NCBI RefSeq assembly: GCF_002160765.1
Contig: NZ_NFLF01000004.1
Location: 165,742 to 229,741, forward strand
Direction: 5' to 3'
Source: Lachnoclostridium sp. An138
Lineage (GTDB): Bacteria > Bacillota > Clostridia > Lachnospirales > Lachnospiraceae
Length of the DNA stretch: 64,000 bases
This document shows positions 18,180 through 26,999 of the stretch, piece after piece. The position numbers were made by a program, and so were the translations under genes. The notes beneath the pieces were generated by a model. The model did no database searches, was not told the DNA's origin, and saw nothing but the letters and a program-made list of their open reading frames with translations. Positions within the stretch are counted from its first letter, which is position 1; each line of letters starts with the position of its first letter.

Positions 18180-18593
18180 ATGAGCCTGGGAAATGACGGC
18201 TACAAGATACTTTATGATGTTCAGAAAAAATGTAACGAACTGAACCGGAAAATCGACTCCATCATACGGATTATGGAAATGATCACGACCTACATCCAGT
18301 ATTCCAATATGATGTCCGAATTTCAGGCAGGTATGCAGGCAGACCCGTCTGCTTCCGAAAACCCGGATGTTTCCGAAAGTCCGGATGCTTTTTCTCAGTC
18401 TCCGCCGGAAGGGAGTGAAGGAATGAATCCAAATGATTTTCAGAAACTTATGAACGCGGCACGGCAATCCGATCATCAGATGACCCAGGATGAATTCAAC
18501 CAGCTTTTTGAGGCGCTGAAGCAGGGAAAATCTGCGGAAGAAGTGGCGCGTATGGAACAGATGGTGCAGCTGGCGAAGAGCTTTATGAAATAA
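18180..18593 (+). CDS. hypothetical helical protein
   Basis: 137 residues. The N-terminal 45 residues form a likely coiled coil (DVQKKCNELNRKIDSIIR). A Pro/Ser/Glu-rich linker covers about 55-85. A C-terminal helical region follows (FNQLFEALKQGKSAEEVARM). Start at ATG 18180, with GGGAGGAG six bases upstream. No family recognised. It is divergent from the 47-residue gene, and its stop lies 3 bases before a 136-bp palindrome. Confidence 0.6.
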   Translation: MSLGNDGYKILYDVQKKCNELNRKIDSIIRIMEMITTYIQYSNMMSEFQAGMQADPSASENPDVSESPDAFSQSPPEGSEGMNPNDFQKLMNAARQSDHQMTQDEFNQLFEALKQGKSAEEVARMEQMVQLAKSFMK

Positions 18594-18596
18594 TAC

Positions 18597-18732
18597 GAGC
18601 CGGCCATTCCCGGCAGAAACGCGCTTGCGCTCCCCTCGGACGCAGCGGATACATAAGCCGCCCGGGGAAAAAGCTCCCCGGGCGGCTAAGTACCGGCGTC
18701 CTCAGAGGGTTTCTTTCGGGAATGGCCGGCTC
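18597..18732. repeat. large nested palindrome
   Basis: Three coaxial stems. The outer one is 16 bp and perfect: GAGCCGGCCATTCCCG (18597-18612) / CGGGAATGGCCGGCTC (18717-18732). The middle stem pairs CCCTC and GGACGC (18633-18643) with GCGTCC and GAGGG (18696-18709). The inner stem is 13 bp: AGCCGCCCGGGGA (18656-18668) / TCCCCGGGCGGCT (18675-18687). No T-tract follows on either strand, so it is not an ordinary terminator. It fills the gap between two convergent genes. Confidence 0.8.
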
Positions 18733-18836
18733 TCACTGTCTCTGCAGCCGAATCTGGGTCTTTCTCCGCAGCAGGCTCACGTCTCCGCGGACGAATCTGC
18801 GTCTGTCACCGCAGCAGGCCCGCTGCAGCCGGCCGG

Positions 18837-20159
18837 TTATTCCTTGGCATTCCGGTTGATAAATTTTGTCTTCACTTTCGAATACATAATTTTCTGGCTG
18901 CGGTACAGGCCGTAATAACCGGACTGCATATAGCTGACCGCAATCGCCAGGAAAAAGAAAGGCGCGCCCTCAAATCCAAACATCTCCAGACTGATAAGCA
19001 GGGAGGAAATCGGGCTGTTTGTGACGCCGCAGAACACCGCGGCCATTCCGCAGGCCGCCGCAAGAGAGGGCGAGATGTGAAACAACTGGCCAAAGATGCA
19101 GCCAAAGGTCGCTCCTACAAAGAAGGAGGGGACAATCTCGCCGCCCTTGAAGCCTCCGGACAGCGTGACTGCCGTGAACAGGATTTTCAGAAGAAACGCG
19201 CCCCAGAAGGCCCGGCCCTCTACTACCGCCTGCTCTACAATCTGCATACCTGTTCCCAGATAGTCCGTGGTTCCAAGGAGCAGGGTCAAAACGATCAGCA
19301 GGCAGCCGGATACCACAGCCCGCAGATAGGCATTCCTGACTTTTTCCGCAAACAGTTCTTCTGTTTTATGCAGCGCCACGCAGAAAAGAATGCTGACCGC
19401 CGCGCAGCAAAGCCCGAGAATCAGGATTTTTCCGGCGCTCAGTAAAGTGAAATCGGGCAGAATACCGAGAGAAAAACGTTCTCCGGTCAGACCGAAGCGG
19501 CAGGCTACCCCGTAAGCCGTATAGGATGCTGCTACGCAGGGGACCAGAGCCGCGTAATACATGATTCCGACGCTCACAACCTCCATGGAAAAGACTGCGG
19601 CCGCCATGGGCGTGCCAAACAGCGCGGAAAAGGCCGCGCTCATGCCGCACATAATCATGACGCGTCTGTCGTTTTCATCGATCCGTAAGACTTTTCCGAG
19701 AAAATTTCCGATGCTTCCGCCCAGCTGCAGAGCCGCTCCCTCACGTCCCGCAGAGCCTCCGAACAGGTGGGTCAGAATCGTCGCCGCAAAGATAAGCGGA
19801 GCCGTCTTCAGGGGAATCTCCCTCTCCGCGTGAATCGCATCCAGCACCATATTGGTACTGCTTCTCTCCTGTTTTCTCTCCCAGTGGTACATCCAGACGA
19901 TCACCAGTCCTGCTATGGGAAGGCCAAACAGAATCCATGAATGGGCCGCGCGAAGCTCCGTAGCCAGCTCTACGCCTTTTCCAAAGGCAGTTCCCACAAG
20001 TCCCAGAATCACCCCTGTAAGCGCCGCAAAAATCAGCCACCGGGCCAGCATCAGCAGGCGGTTCCAGACAGTTACCCGAAAACGCTCCTCCAGTTGGGGC
20101 ACAAGGTCTTTCAGCTCTGATTCATTTTGTTCTGTTTTTTCATTTCTTTCTTCACTCAT
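18837..20159 (-). CDS. ClC-family chloride channel or transporter
   Basis: 440 residues with about ten hydrophobic helices. The ClC motifs are GSAGREGAALQLGG (about 133-146) and GGFKGGEIVPSFFVG (about 334-348). The gating Glu in GREG is present. The middle motif is Lys-containing GGFKGGEIVP rather than GGxFxP, as in the CLC-F-like/voltage-gated channel branch, so fluoride versus chloride is open. The start at ATG 20157-20159 (MSEERNEKTEQ) follows GGCGGTG. The preceding MBL gene ends 73 bases upstream. Confidence 0.85.
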   Translation of the reverse strand: MSEERNEKTEQNESELKDLVPQLEERFRVTVWNRLLMLARWLIFAALTGVILGLVGTAFGKGVELATELRAAHSWILFGLPIAGLVIVWMYHWERKQERSSTNMVLDAIHAEREIPLKTAPLIFAATILTHLFGGSAGREGAALQLGGSIGNFLGKVLRIDENDRRVMIMCGMSAAFSALFGTPMAAAVFSMEVVSVGIMYYAALVPCVAASYTAYGVACRFGLTGERFSLGILPDFTLLSAGKILILGLCCAAVSILFCVALHKTEELFAEKVRNAYLRAVVSGCLLIVLTLLLGTTDYLGTGMQIVEQAVVEGRAFWGAFLLKILFTAVTLSGGFKGGEIVPSFFVGATFGCIFGQLFHISPSLAAACGMAAVFCGVTNSPISSLLISLEMFGFEGAPFFFLAIAVSYMQSGYYGLYRSQKIMYSKVKTKFINRNAKE

Positions 20160-20232
20160 AATGCACACCGCCGGAATCCTGCTTTCTTCCTGTTTGTTCC
20201 TGAAGCTTTGTCTTCCGGCTCCCCCTCTTTTC

Positions 20233-21111
20233 TTATATCTTCTCCCAGAGCAGGAGATTCTTTTCAAATACTGCGTTCAGTCTTCCTGTGTCTTTCAGCC
20301 AGGCCAGATAGGAACGGACTGTGCTTCCCACAAGAACGTACTGCTCGAAATTCATGACAAGGCCGTATTCTGTGAACAGGCGCTGCAGAATCACTTCAAA
20401 ACCAAGAGGTTCCTTACAGAGGCTTACGATTTTATCCGCTATCTCATTTACTTTGTCAATATTGTACTGAGCCAGTTCTGTGATATCCTCCGCCGCTTCC
20501 GCATGGGCAGGCACAAAGAGCCTGGCTTTCAGCGTCTTTACCTTTTCCAGCGTATTCAGATAAGCCGCCACATCATAGATAAAACCGATCTGATATTTTT
20601 CCAGAGTCTCCCGGCTGGAAAGGCAGTCTGCCAGATATACGTTATCATCCGGCGTCCGGAAACCCGCCATATCAAAGAAATGCCCCGGCAGCGGAAGCAG
20701 TTCAAAACCTTCCGGCAGCGTCTCTTTCGTCAGATATTCTGCTCCGCTCTCCTGAGCCAGCAGGAACTTATGCCTCAGGTCTTTGCATGGATAGCCGCCA
20801 TACAGCAAGGAAGGCTCCAGAATCGGATGCCTGGTAAAATCACACTCAATTCCAGGCGCATAAATTTTACAGCCCGTCTGTCCCTGCAGATACTTATTGC
20901 CGCCGATGTGATCCGCATTGGAATGCGTATTATAGACAGCTTTCAGCGTCCATTCATGTTCATCCAGAATCTTTCTGACCTTCCGGCCCGCGTCCTTGTC
21001 ATTCCCGCTGTCAATCAGGCAGACTTCCGTATCGTTCAGCTTTACCAGTCCGATTTTTGCCGGGCTCTGTATGTAATAATCGTGTTCCGAAATCTGTATC
21101 AGTTCATACAT
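20233..21111 (-). CDS. MBL-fold metallo-hydrolase with altered metal motif
   Basis: 292 residues. The metallo-beta-lactamase motif reads THSNADHIGG: Asn replaces the second His of HxHxDH. Other ligands look present (LPLPGHFFDM, VYLADC and FVPAHAE). The C-terminal 80 residues are a helical region of unknown fold. Substitutions of this sort occur in some hydrolase branches, so activity is possible but unproven. The ATG at 21109-21111 has GGAGG seven bases upstream. Confidence 0.75.
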   Translation of the reverse strand: MYELIQISEHDYYIQSPAKIGLVKLNDTEVCLIDSGNDKDAGRKVRKILDEHEWTLKAVYNTHSNADHIGGNKYLQGQTGCKIYAPGIECDFTRHPILEPSLLYGGYPCKDLRHKFLLAQESGAEYLTKETLPEGFELLPLPGHFFDMAGFRTPDDNVYLADCLSSRETLEKYQIGFIYDVAAYLNTLEKVKTLKARLFVPAHAEAAEDITELAQYNIDKVNEIADKIVSLCKEPLGFEVILQRLFTEYGLVMNFEQYVLVGSTVRSYLAWLKDTGRLNAVFEKNLLLWEKI

Positions 21112-21171
21112 GATGTTTCCTCCATCAAATCTTATTTTATTCACTGATTCATTTAAGCACCATTACGGTCA

Positions 21172-21717
21172 TTATCGAAACGAATTTTCAATTTCACTGT
21201 TCCTGTTTTCAATAAGATACCGTGTCATATCGCGCTCTTCCGAATATCCTCTTGTCTGCCTTATTTCCGTCCTGCCATTAAAACCGAACCCAAACATCTT
21301 ATCCTTTTTTTCGTTATCTGACTTTAGCCTGACATCTTCCATAAACTGCTTCATCTCTTTGTTTTTAAAAGCCAGCATAATGGTATCCCACTTGAAATTG
21401 CGGCTGGATGCATCCACTTTTTCAGGAAAATCCGCATAGATTCCTACAAAAATAAACCAGTCCGCATTGTCCTGGGGTTCAAATCTGTTAAACCATAATG
21501 TACCCTGATATTTGGGATTTTTGTTATAATATGTCCTGGATGTCTTTACCTGTATGGTATTAATCAAATTCATACCATTGTCAAATCTGTACAACAACAA
21601 ATCTATCCCCTTTTCCTGCGCAGACGAGGGAATAAATACAGAAGCGTTTCTGATATGATTTGATAAATAATCTGCTACTGCAAATTCTCCATATTGCAAC
21701 GTAAAAATCGGCTGCAT
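21172..21717 (-). CDS. possible PD-(D/E)XK nuclease-like protein
   Basis: 181 residues. Residues about 30-60 read SSAQEKGIDLLLYRF followed by INTIQVKTSRT, a D...xVK pattern of the PD-(D/E)XK/DUF4365-type fold with a Glu in the preceding helix (QYGEFAVADYL). No other domain is seen. The ATG at 21715-21717 has AGGAG upstream. Base composition is clearly more AT-rich than the neighbours. It follows the transglutaminase-like gene with a 27-base gap, so the two are one transcription unit. The nuclease role is inference. Confidence 0.5.
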   Translation of the reverse strand: MQPIFTLQYGEFAVADYLSNHIRNASVFIPSSAQEKGIDLLLYRFDNGMNLINTIQVKTSRTYYNKNPKYQGTLWFNRFEPQDNADWFIFVGIYADFPEKVDASSRNFKWDTIMLAFKNKEMKQFMEDVRLKSDNEKKDKMFGFGFNGRTEIRQTRGYSEERDMTRYLIENRNSEIENSFR

Positions 21718-21744
21718 ATTTTCTCTCCTGTACAATATAATTTA

Positions 21745-22446
21745 TTATTTGGAATCTCTTATTTTTTTGATATTGCAATTCATCAAATGTCTTCCCAGAT
21801 ATCTGTACAAAAAAATTTTTAATCCGGACATTTCCTGGTGATGCTCTTGAAGCAAATCATCCGGGCAGTCATATATTCCGAAATCACGCGTAATTCCTTC
21901 ACTTTGAATATAAGTATTATTTCTTTCAAACTCAATAACTGGATTACGAAAATCCTTTACAGCAACACCATAACCGCAAAAGGGGCCCTGACAGTCCGCA
22001 TGGATGCTTTGCAGCCGCGCCAGATATTGCTTATCCAATATAAAGCCTTCCAGCTCATACCATACCCTTTCTAAATATACTTCCACCCAGCTGTGAAAAA
22101 TATGTTGAGGAGCATTTTTATATACAATGCCTGTCATGGCTCCTTTCTGCAGTTTTTTGTCAATTGTAAAGCCATGAATCCTGCAGGGGATAAGCACTCC
22201 GCGGAGCAGTGCCATAAACAGAATTCCTTTTGTATTACACTGTCCATAACCATCTGCAAGCACCCTGGAAGCCGGAATATGATCATCTATATTATAGCCA
22301 AACCGGATTTCATCACGAACAAATTCGTAAATCGCTTTTGTGCGCTCATATTCATCCAGTTCTTTCCAGTTTCTCTCCATTATCAGGCTCTGGATATTGG
22401 ATGCAGAGAAATTAAGTAACGGCGTCTCATTTAAATATTGCTGCAT
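21745..22446 (-). CDS. transglutaminase-like superfamily protein
   Basis: 233 residues. The Cys of the triad is in DGYGQCNTKGILFMALLRG (Cys about 70), the His in HIFHSWVEVYLE (His about 118), and an acidic residue follows in WYELEGFILD. These are the Cys-His-Asp elements of the transglutaminase/protease core. No signal peptide or membrane segment is visible. The ATG at 22444-22446 has GGAGG eight bases upstream. It is AT-rich like its downstream partner. It could be a protease or a crosslinker; function unknown. Confidence 0.7.
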   Translation of the reverse strand: MQQYLNETPLLNFSASNIQSLIMERNWKELDEYERTKAIYEFVRDEIRFGYNIDDHIPASRVLADGYGQCNTKGILFMALLRGVLIPCRIHGFTIDKKLQKGAMTGIVYKNAPQHIFHSWVEVYLERVWYELEGFILDKQYLARLQSIHADCQGPFCGYGVAVKDFRNPVIEFERNNTYIQSEGITRDFGIYDCPDDLLQEHHQEMSGLKIFLYRYLGRHLMNCNIKKIRDSK

Positions 22447-22515
22447 GGAATTTTCCTCCATCTGCTCTCTTCCTGCAGATATCTTATCATATCTTCTGGG
22501 AATTCACAGCTCTTT

Positions 22516-22558
22516 TTGAAAAACGGCGCAGATAATGTCTCCACTATCCGCGCCGTTT
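22516..22558 (-). terminator. rho-independent terminator of leuS
   Basis: Stem AAACGGCGCAGATA (22521-22534) / TATCCGCGCCGTTT (22545-22558), one mismatch, with a TTTTT tract in the minus direction. It separates leuS from the AT-rich cassette. Confidence 0.8.
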
Positions 22559-22584
22559 TTATGACACTTTACAGCCTTTATACC

Positions 22585-25005
22585 TTATTTCACTACAAAA
22601 TTCAGGATTCTTCCGGGCACGTAAATCTCTTTTACAATAGTTCCCTTCAGCCATTCCGGCACAGCGGCTTTTCCTGCCGCAAGAGCGTCCTCCTTGGAAA
22701 TGCTGGTGGAGATCGTCACCGTACCTCTCGTCTTTCCGTTGACCTGAACGGCGATCTCGATCTCGTCGTCCTTCATGGCCTCCTCGTCCGCATCCGGCCA
22801 GCCATGTCCGAAGACGGTCTCGTTATGGCCCAGCTGCTCCCAGAGCTCTTCTGCCACATGGGGAGCGAAAGGCGCCAGCAGGGTTACGGCTGTCTCCAGG
22901 GTCTCTTTGTCGATGCCGCCCTGACGCTTTGCCAGATCAATCATCTTGTTGTTATATTCCATGAATCCGGAGATAACCGTATTCAGGCTGAAGCTGTTCA
23001 GACGGCTGGTGATGTCATATACCAGCTTGTGGCGCAGCTTCACGCTCTCCGGCGTCTCTTTTGTTCCCTTATCCTTATTGTCCAGAACCAGGTTCCAGAA
23101 ACGCTTGAGGAAACGGGATACGCCATCGATTCCGCGGTCATCCCACTCTGCGTCCAGCTCGGGCGGTCCCACGAACAGCTCGTACATTCTTAAGGAATCG
23201 CAGCCGTAATCACGAATCAGATCGTCCGGAGATACCACGTTGCCCTTGGACTTGCTCATCTTGATGCCGTTCTTTCCGGTGATCATACCCTGGTTGAACA
23301 GCTTTGTGAAGGGCTCGTCAAAATCAATCACTCCGATATCATGCAGGAACTTGGTATAGAAACGGGAATAGAGCAGATGCAGCACCGCATGCTCCACGCC
23401 GCCGATATACATATCCACCGGCAGATACTTGTCTGCCTTCTCACGGCTTACCAGCTCCTTGTCATTGTGGTTGTCCACATAGCGGAGGAAATACCAGGAA
23501 GAACCAGCCCACTGGGGCATGGTGTTCGTCTCTCTCTTGGCGGGAGCGCCGCAGACCGGACAGGTGGTATTTACCCAGCTGTCAATAGCTGCCAGCGGAG
23601 ATTCGCCTGTTCCTGTGGGCTGATAGCTCTCCACCTCCGGGAGCTCCAGAGGAAGCTGATCCTCCGGCACCGGCACATTGCCGCAGTGCGGGCAGTGGAT
23701 GATCGGGATCGGCTCGCCCCAGTAACGCTGACGGGAGAATACCCAGTCACGCAGTTTGTAGTTTACCGTCTTCTTTCCGACGCCCATCTTCTCGATGATG
23801 TGGGGCGCTTCCCTTTTCAGGACTGCGGACTCCATGCCGTTCCAGTCTCCGGAATTAATCATGGTTCCGCTGGCCTCGGTATAGGCCTCTGTCATATTTT
23901 CAATCTCTTTTCCATCCTTTGCGATAACCTGGATAATCGGGAGATCGAATTTCTTTGCGAACTCAAAGTCACGGTCGTCGTGAGCCGGCACGCACATGAT
24001 GGCTCCCGTACCGTAATCAGCCAAAACATAATCAGACAGCCAGATGGGAACCTTCGCTCCGTTCATGGGATTGATGCAGTAGCTTCCGGTGAAGACGCCG
24101 GTCTTCTCCTTGTCCTGTACACGGTCCACATTGGAACGCATGGAGGATTTGAAGATATAATCCTCTACGGCTGCTCTCGTCTCATCTGTGGCCAGTTCTT
24201 TTGCAAGCGCATGTTCGGGGGCAAGAACCATAAAGGTAGCGCCGTACAGGGTGTCCGGTCTGGTGGTGTATACCGTGATCTTCTTATCGCTTCCGTCTAC
24301 CGGGAACTCTACCTCGGCGCCGTAGGATTTTCCGATCCAGTCGGTCTGCATCTTCTTTACCTTTTCCGGCCAGTCCAGCTTGTCCAGATCATTCAGAAGA
24401 CGGTCCGCATAAGCCGTAATCTTCAGCATCCACTGGCGCAGATTCTTCTTGGTCACAGGAGTTCCGCAGCGCTCGCAGACGCCGTTTACCACCTCTTCAT
24501 TGGCAAGACCCGTCTTACAGGAAGGACACCAGTTGATAGGGAACTCCTTCTCATACGCCAGCCCTTTCTTGAACATCTGCACGAAGATCCACTGGGTCCA
24601 CTTATAGAACTTCGGATCGGTCGTATTGACTTCCATATCCCAGTCGTAGAGAGCTGCGATATCGTTGATCTGCTTCTTGATATTCTTTATATTCTCTGCC
24701 GTGGAAACCGCGGGATGAATTCCCATCTTAATCGCATAGTTTTCAGCAGGAAGCCCGAACGCATCCCAGCCCATGGGATGAATGATATAATGTCCCTGCA
24801 TCAGCTTATAGCGGCTCCATACATCACTGATCACATAGCCTCTCCAGTGTCCCACATGAAGTCCGTTTCCGGACGGATAGGGGAACATGTCCAGGCAATA
24901 GTATTTCGGCTTCTTTCCGTCATCCACGTTTACCGGATGCTCTTCCCATCTCTTACGCCATTTCTCTTCCACCGCGCGGTGGTTAAAGGGTACTGCCATT
25001 TTCAT
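22585..25005 (-). CDS. leuS: leucyl-tRNA synthetase
   Basis: 806 residues, the normal length. The HIGH motif appears as PYPSGNGLHVGHWRGY (about 40-55) and KMSKS as GIKMSKSKGN (about 581). A zinc-like knuckle (CPSCKTGLANEE, CERCGTP) and the CP1 editing domain are present. The ATG at 25003-25005 (MKMAVPFNHRAVEEKW) follows GAGGAG closely; a second ATG two codons later is also possible. I see no T-box in its short leader, unlike pheST. Confidence 0.96.
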   Translation of the reverse strand: MKMAVPFNHRAVEEKWRKRWEEHPVNVDDGKKPKYYCLDMFPYPSGNGLHVGHWRGYVISDVWSRYKLMQGHYIIHPMGWDAFGLPAENYAIKMGIHPAVSTAENIKNIKKQINDIAALYDWDMEVNTTDPKFYKWTQWIFVQMFKKGLAYEKEFPINWCPSCKTGLANEEVVNGVCERCGTPVTKKNLRQWMLKITAYADRLLNDLDKLDWPEKVKKMQTDWIGKSYGAEVEFPVDGSDKKITVYTTRPDTLYGATFMVLAPEHALAKELATDETRAAVEDYIFKSSMRSNVDRVQDKEKTGVFTGSYCINPMNGAKVPIWLSDYVLADYGTGAIMCVPAHDDRDFEFAKKFDLPIIQVIAKDGKEIENMTEAYTEASGTMINSGDWNGMESAVLKREAPHIIEKMGVGKKTVNYKLRDWVFSRQRYWGEPIPIIHCPHCGNVPVPEDQLPLELPEVESYQPTGTGESPLAAIDSWVNTTCPVCGAPAKRETNTMPQWAGSSWYFLRYVDNHNDKELVSREKADKYLPVDMYIGGVEHAVLHLLYSRFYTKFLHDIGVIDFDEPFTKLFNQGMITGKNGIKMSKSKGNVVSPDDLIRDYGCDSLRMYELFVGPPELDAEWDDRGIDGVSRFLKRFWNLVLDNKDKGTKETPESVKLRHKLVYDITSRLNSFSLNTVISGFMEYNNKMIDLAKRQGGIDKETLETAVTLLAPFAPHVAEELWEQLGHNETVFGHGWPDADEEAMKDDEIEIAVQVNGKTRGTVTISTSISKEDALAAGKAAVPEWLKGTIVKEIYVPGRILNFVVK

Positions 25006-25168
25006 TACACTCCTCTTCATTATTCCCGCAGGCTGCAAACTGGAAGGCTTCAGGCGCCGCTTTCCTTTTCCTGCCCGCCGGCAAAGTCCGTTTTGACGGA
25101 CTCTCACTGCATTTTATCATAATCATACAGGGCTGATTTGTCAAGTCAAATACCACCCTAAACGTTAC

Positions 25169-25255
25169 GATTCACAGCCGATTCAGACAGGGAAACAGAT
25201 GTGCCGCGCCGGCACGCAAGCACCTGTTTCCCTGTCTGAATCAGGACTGTGAATC
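25169..25255. repeat. nested palindrome between leuS and the ABC exporter
   Basis: The outer stem is GATTCACAG (25169-25177) / CTGTGAATC (25247-25255), and pairing continues partly into TTAC/ATAA. The middle stem is a perfect 19 bp, GATTCAGACAGGGAAACAG (25180-25198) / its complement (25224-25242). The inner stem is GTGCC/GGCAC. No T-tract follows. The left end lies about 165 bases upstream of the leuS start and the right end 8 bases after the ABC exporter stop. Confidence 0.8.
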
Positions 25256-25262
25256 ATAACGG

Positions 25263-26999
25263 CTAAACTGACCACTGGCTGTTGTACAACTCTGCGTAAA
25301 AACCATTTTTCTCAAGCAGGCTCTCATGGGTTCCCTGCTCAATGATCTGCCCGTCCCGCATGACCAGAATCCGGTCCGCCTCTTTGATCGTAGACAGGCG
25401 GTGCGCCACGATAAAGCTGGTTCTGCCTTCCATCATTTTCGCAAAGGCATTCTGAATCTTCAGCTCCGTACGGGTATCGATGGAAGACGTGGCCTCATCA
25501 AGAATCAGCATGGGCGGCAGGCAGAGCATAACCCGGGCAATGCACAGAAGCTGCTTCTGTCCCTGAGACAGGCTGCCGCCATCCTCGGAAAGTACCGTAT
25601 CGTATCCCTTTGGCAGACGCCGGATAAAGCTGTGGGCATAAGCCGCCTTTGCGGCTTCTGTCACCTCTTCCTCTGTGGCGTCCGGTCTTCCGTAAGCAAT
25701 ATTTTCCCGGACAGTTGCGGATTTCAGCCAGGTCTCCTGAAGAACCATGCCGTACTGCTCCCGCAGATTCTGTCTGGTCAGCTCCCGGATATCGCAGCCA
25801 TCTACCGCGATCCGGCCGCTGTCCACATCATAAAAGCGCATAAGCAGGTTGATCAGCGTGCTCTTTCCGCAGCCGGTGGGGCCTACAATGGCAATCCTCT
25901 GGCCCGGCTCCACATGAAGATTCAGATCCTGAATCAGCGGACGCTCCTTTGTATAGGAAAATTCCACGTCTGCCAGATCTACCCGGCCTTCTGCCTTTTC
26001 TATTCTGAGCCCTTCTGTCTGATCCGGCGTCATGGGCTCCTGATCGATAAACTCAAAGACTCGGGCCGCGCAGGTAAGGGCGTTCTGCAGCTCTGTCACT
26101 ACGCCGGATATCTCATTGAAAGGCTTCGTATACTGATTTGCGTAACTCAGGAAGCAGGACAGCTGGCCGACGCTCAGCGCTCCCCGGATCACCGCAAAAG
26201 CTCCCGCCACGCCTACGCCCGCATAGACCAGGCTGTTGACAAAACGGGTAGCCGGATTGGTGATGGAGGAAAAGAAGATCGCCCGCAGACTGTGTTTTTC
26301 CAGCCGCTTGTTGATCCTGTCAAAGCGGGATACTGACTCCTGCTCGTAGCCAAAGGCTTTGACAATCTTCTGGTTTCCTACCATTTCGTCAATGAGACCG
26401 GTCAGTTCGCCCCTTGTTTCTGACTGAAGCCGGAACATTTTATAGGTGCTTTTGGCAATAAAGCTTGCCACAAGAAAAGATACCGGAGTCACGCAGACCA
26501 CCACCAGCGTAATTCCCACATTGACAGACAGCATGAAAAGAAGCGTCCCGAGAATCGTCATCACGCCGGTAAAGAGCTGGGTAAATCCCATCAGAAGGCC
26601 GTCGGAAAACTGATCGATGTCTGCAATCAGACGGCTTACGATGTCTCCCTGCGGGTGGCTGTCGATATAACTTAACGGCAGATCCTGCATATGGTCGAAA
26701 GCTTCGGTCCTCACATCCATGACCACCCGGTAGGTCATATGGTTGTTGCACAGATTCATAAGCCACTGAAACAGAGAAGTTGCCCCTATTACAATGCCAA
26801 GCCGCGCCAGAAGGGCGGCAAGCGCTCCAAAATCCACGCTTCCTTTTCCAAGCATATAGTCGACAGCCTCTCCGGTCAGCACCGGAGCGTACAGTGTCAG
26901 CGCCACCGTCAGCACCGCAAAAATCAGAGAAGCTGCCAGATACAGGCTGTAGCCCGCAATATAATGAAGAATTCTCTTTAATGTCGATTTATGCTTCAT
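25263..26999 (-). CDS. ABC exporter half-transporter, catalytically canonical Walker B
   Basis: 578 residues: a six-helix membrane domain (about 1-320) fused to an ATPase domain. Walker A GPTGCGKST, signature LSQGQKQLL (Gly to Gln in LSGGQ), Walker B MLILDEATSSID with the catalytic Glu, and H-loop FIVAHRLST are visible. It overlaps the preceding half-transporter by 11 bases and has AGGAGG nine bases before the ATG at 26997-26999. The two subunits should form a heterodimer with one degenerate ATP site. Lipid or drug export is possible; no substrate can be read. Confidence 0.88.
   Translation of the reverse strand: MKHKSTLKRILHYIAGYSLYLAASLIFAVLTVALTLYAPVLTGEAVDYMLGKGSVDFGALAALLARLGIVIGATSLFQWLMNLCNNHMTYRVVMDVRTEAFDHMQDLPLSYIDSHPQGDIVSRLIADIDQFSDGLLMGFTQLFTGVMTILGTLLFMLSVNVGITLVVVCVTPVSFLVASFIAKSTYKMFRLQSETRGELTGLIDEMVGNQKIVKAFGYEQESVSRFDRINKRLEKHSLRAIFFSSITNPATRFVNSLVYAGVGVAGAFAVIRGALSVGQLSCFLSYANQYTKPFNEISGVVTELQNALTCAARVFEFIDQEPMTPDQTEGLRIEKAEGRVDLADVEFSYTKERPLIQDLNLHVEPGQRIAIVGPTGCGKSTLINLLMRFYDVDSGRIAVDGCDIRELTRQNLREQYGMVLQETWLKSATVRENIAYGRPDATEEEVTEAAKAAYAHSFIRRLPKGYDTVLSEDGGSLSQGQKQLLCIARVMLCLPPMLILDEATSSIDTRTELKIQNAFAKMMEGRTSFIVAHRLSTIKEADRILVMRDGQIIEQGTHESLLEKNGFYAELYNSQWSV

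Noticed and set aside
23341..25122. Long open frame on the plus strand over leuS
   Set aside because: It is antisense to a clear leuS gene and has no ribosome site or domain pattern.
22585..25262. T-box for leuS
   Set aside because: No T-box core was found upstream; the structure at 25169-25255 is a plain palindrome.
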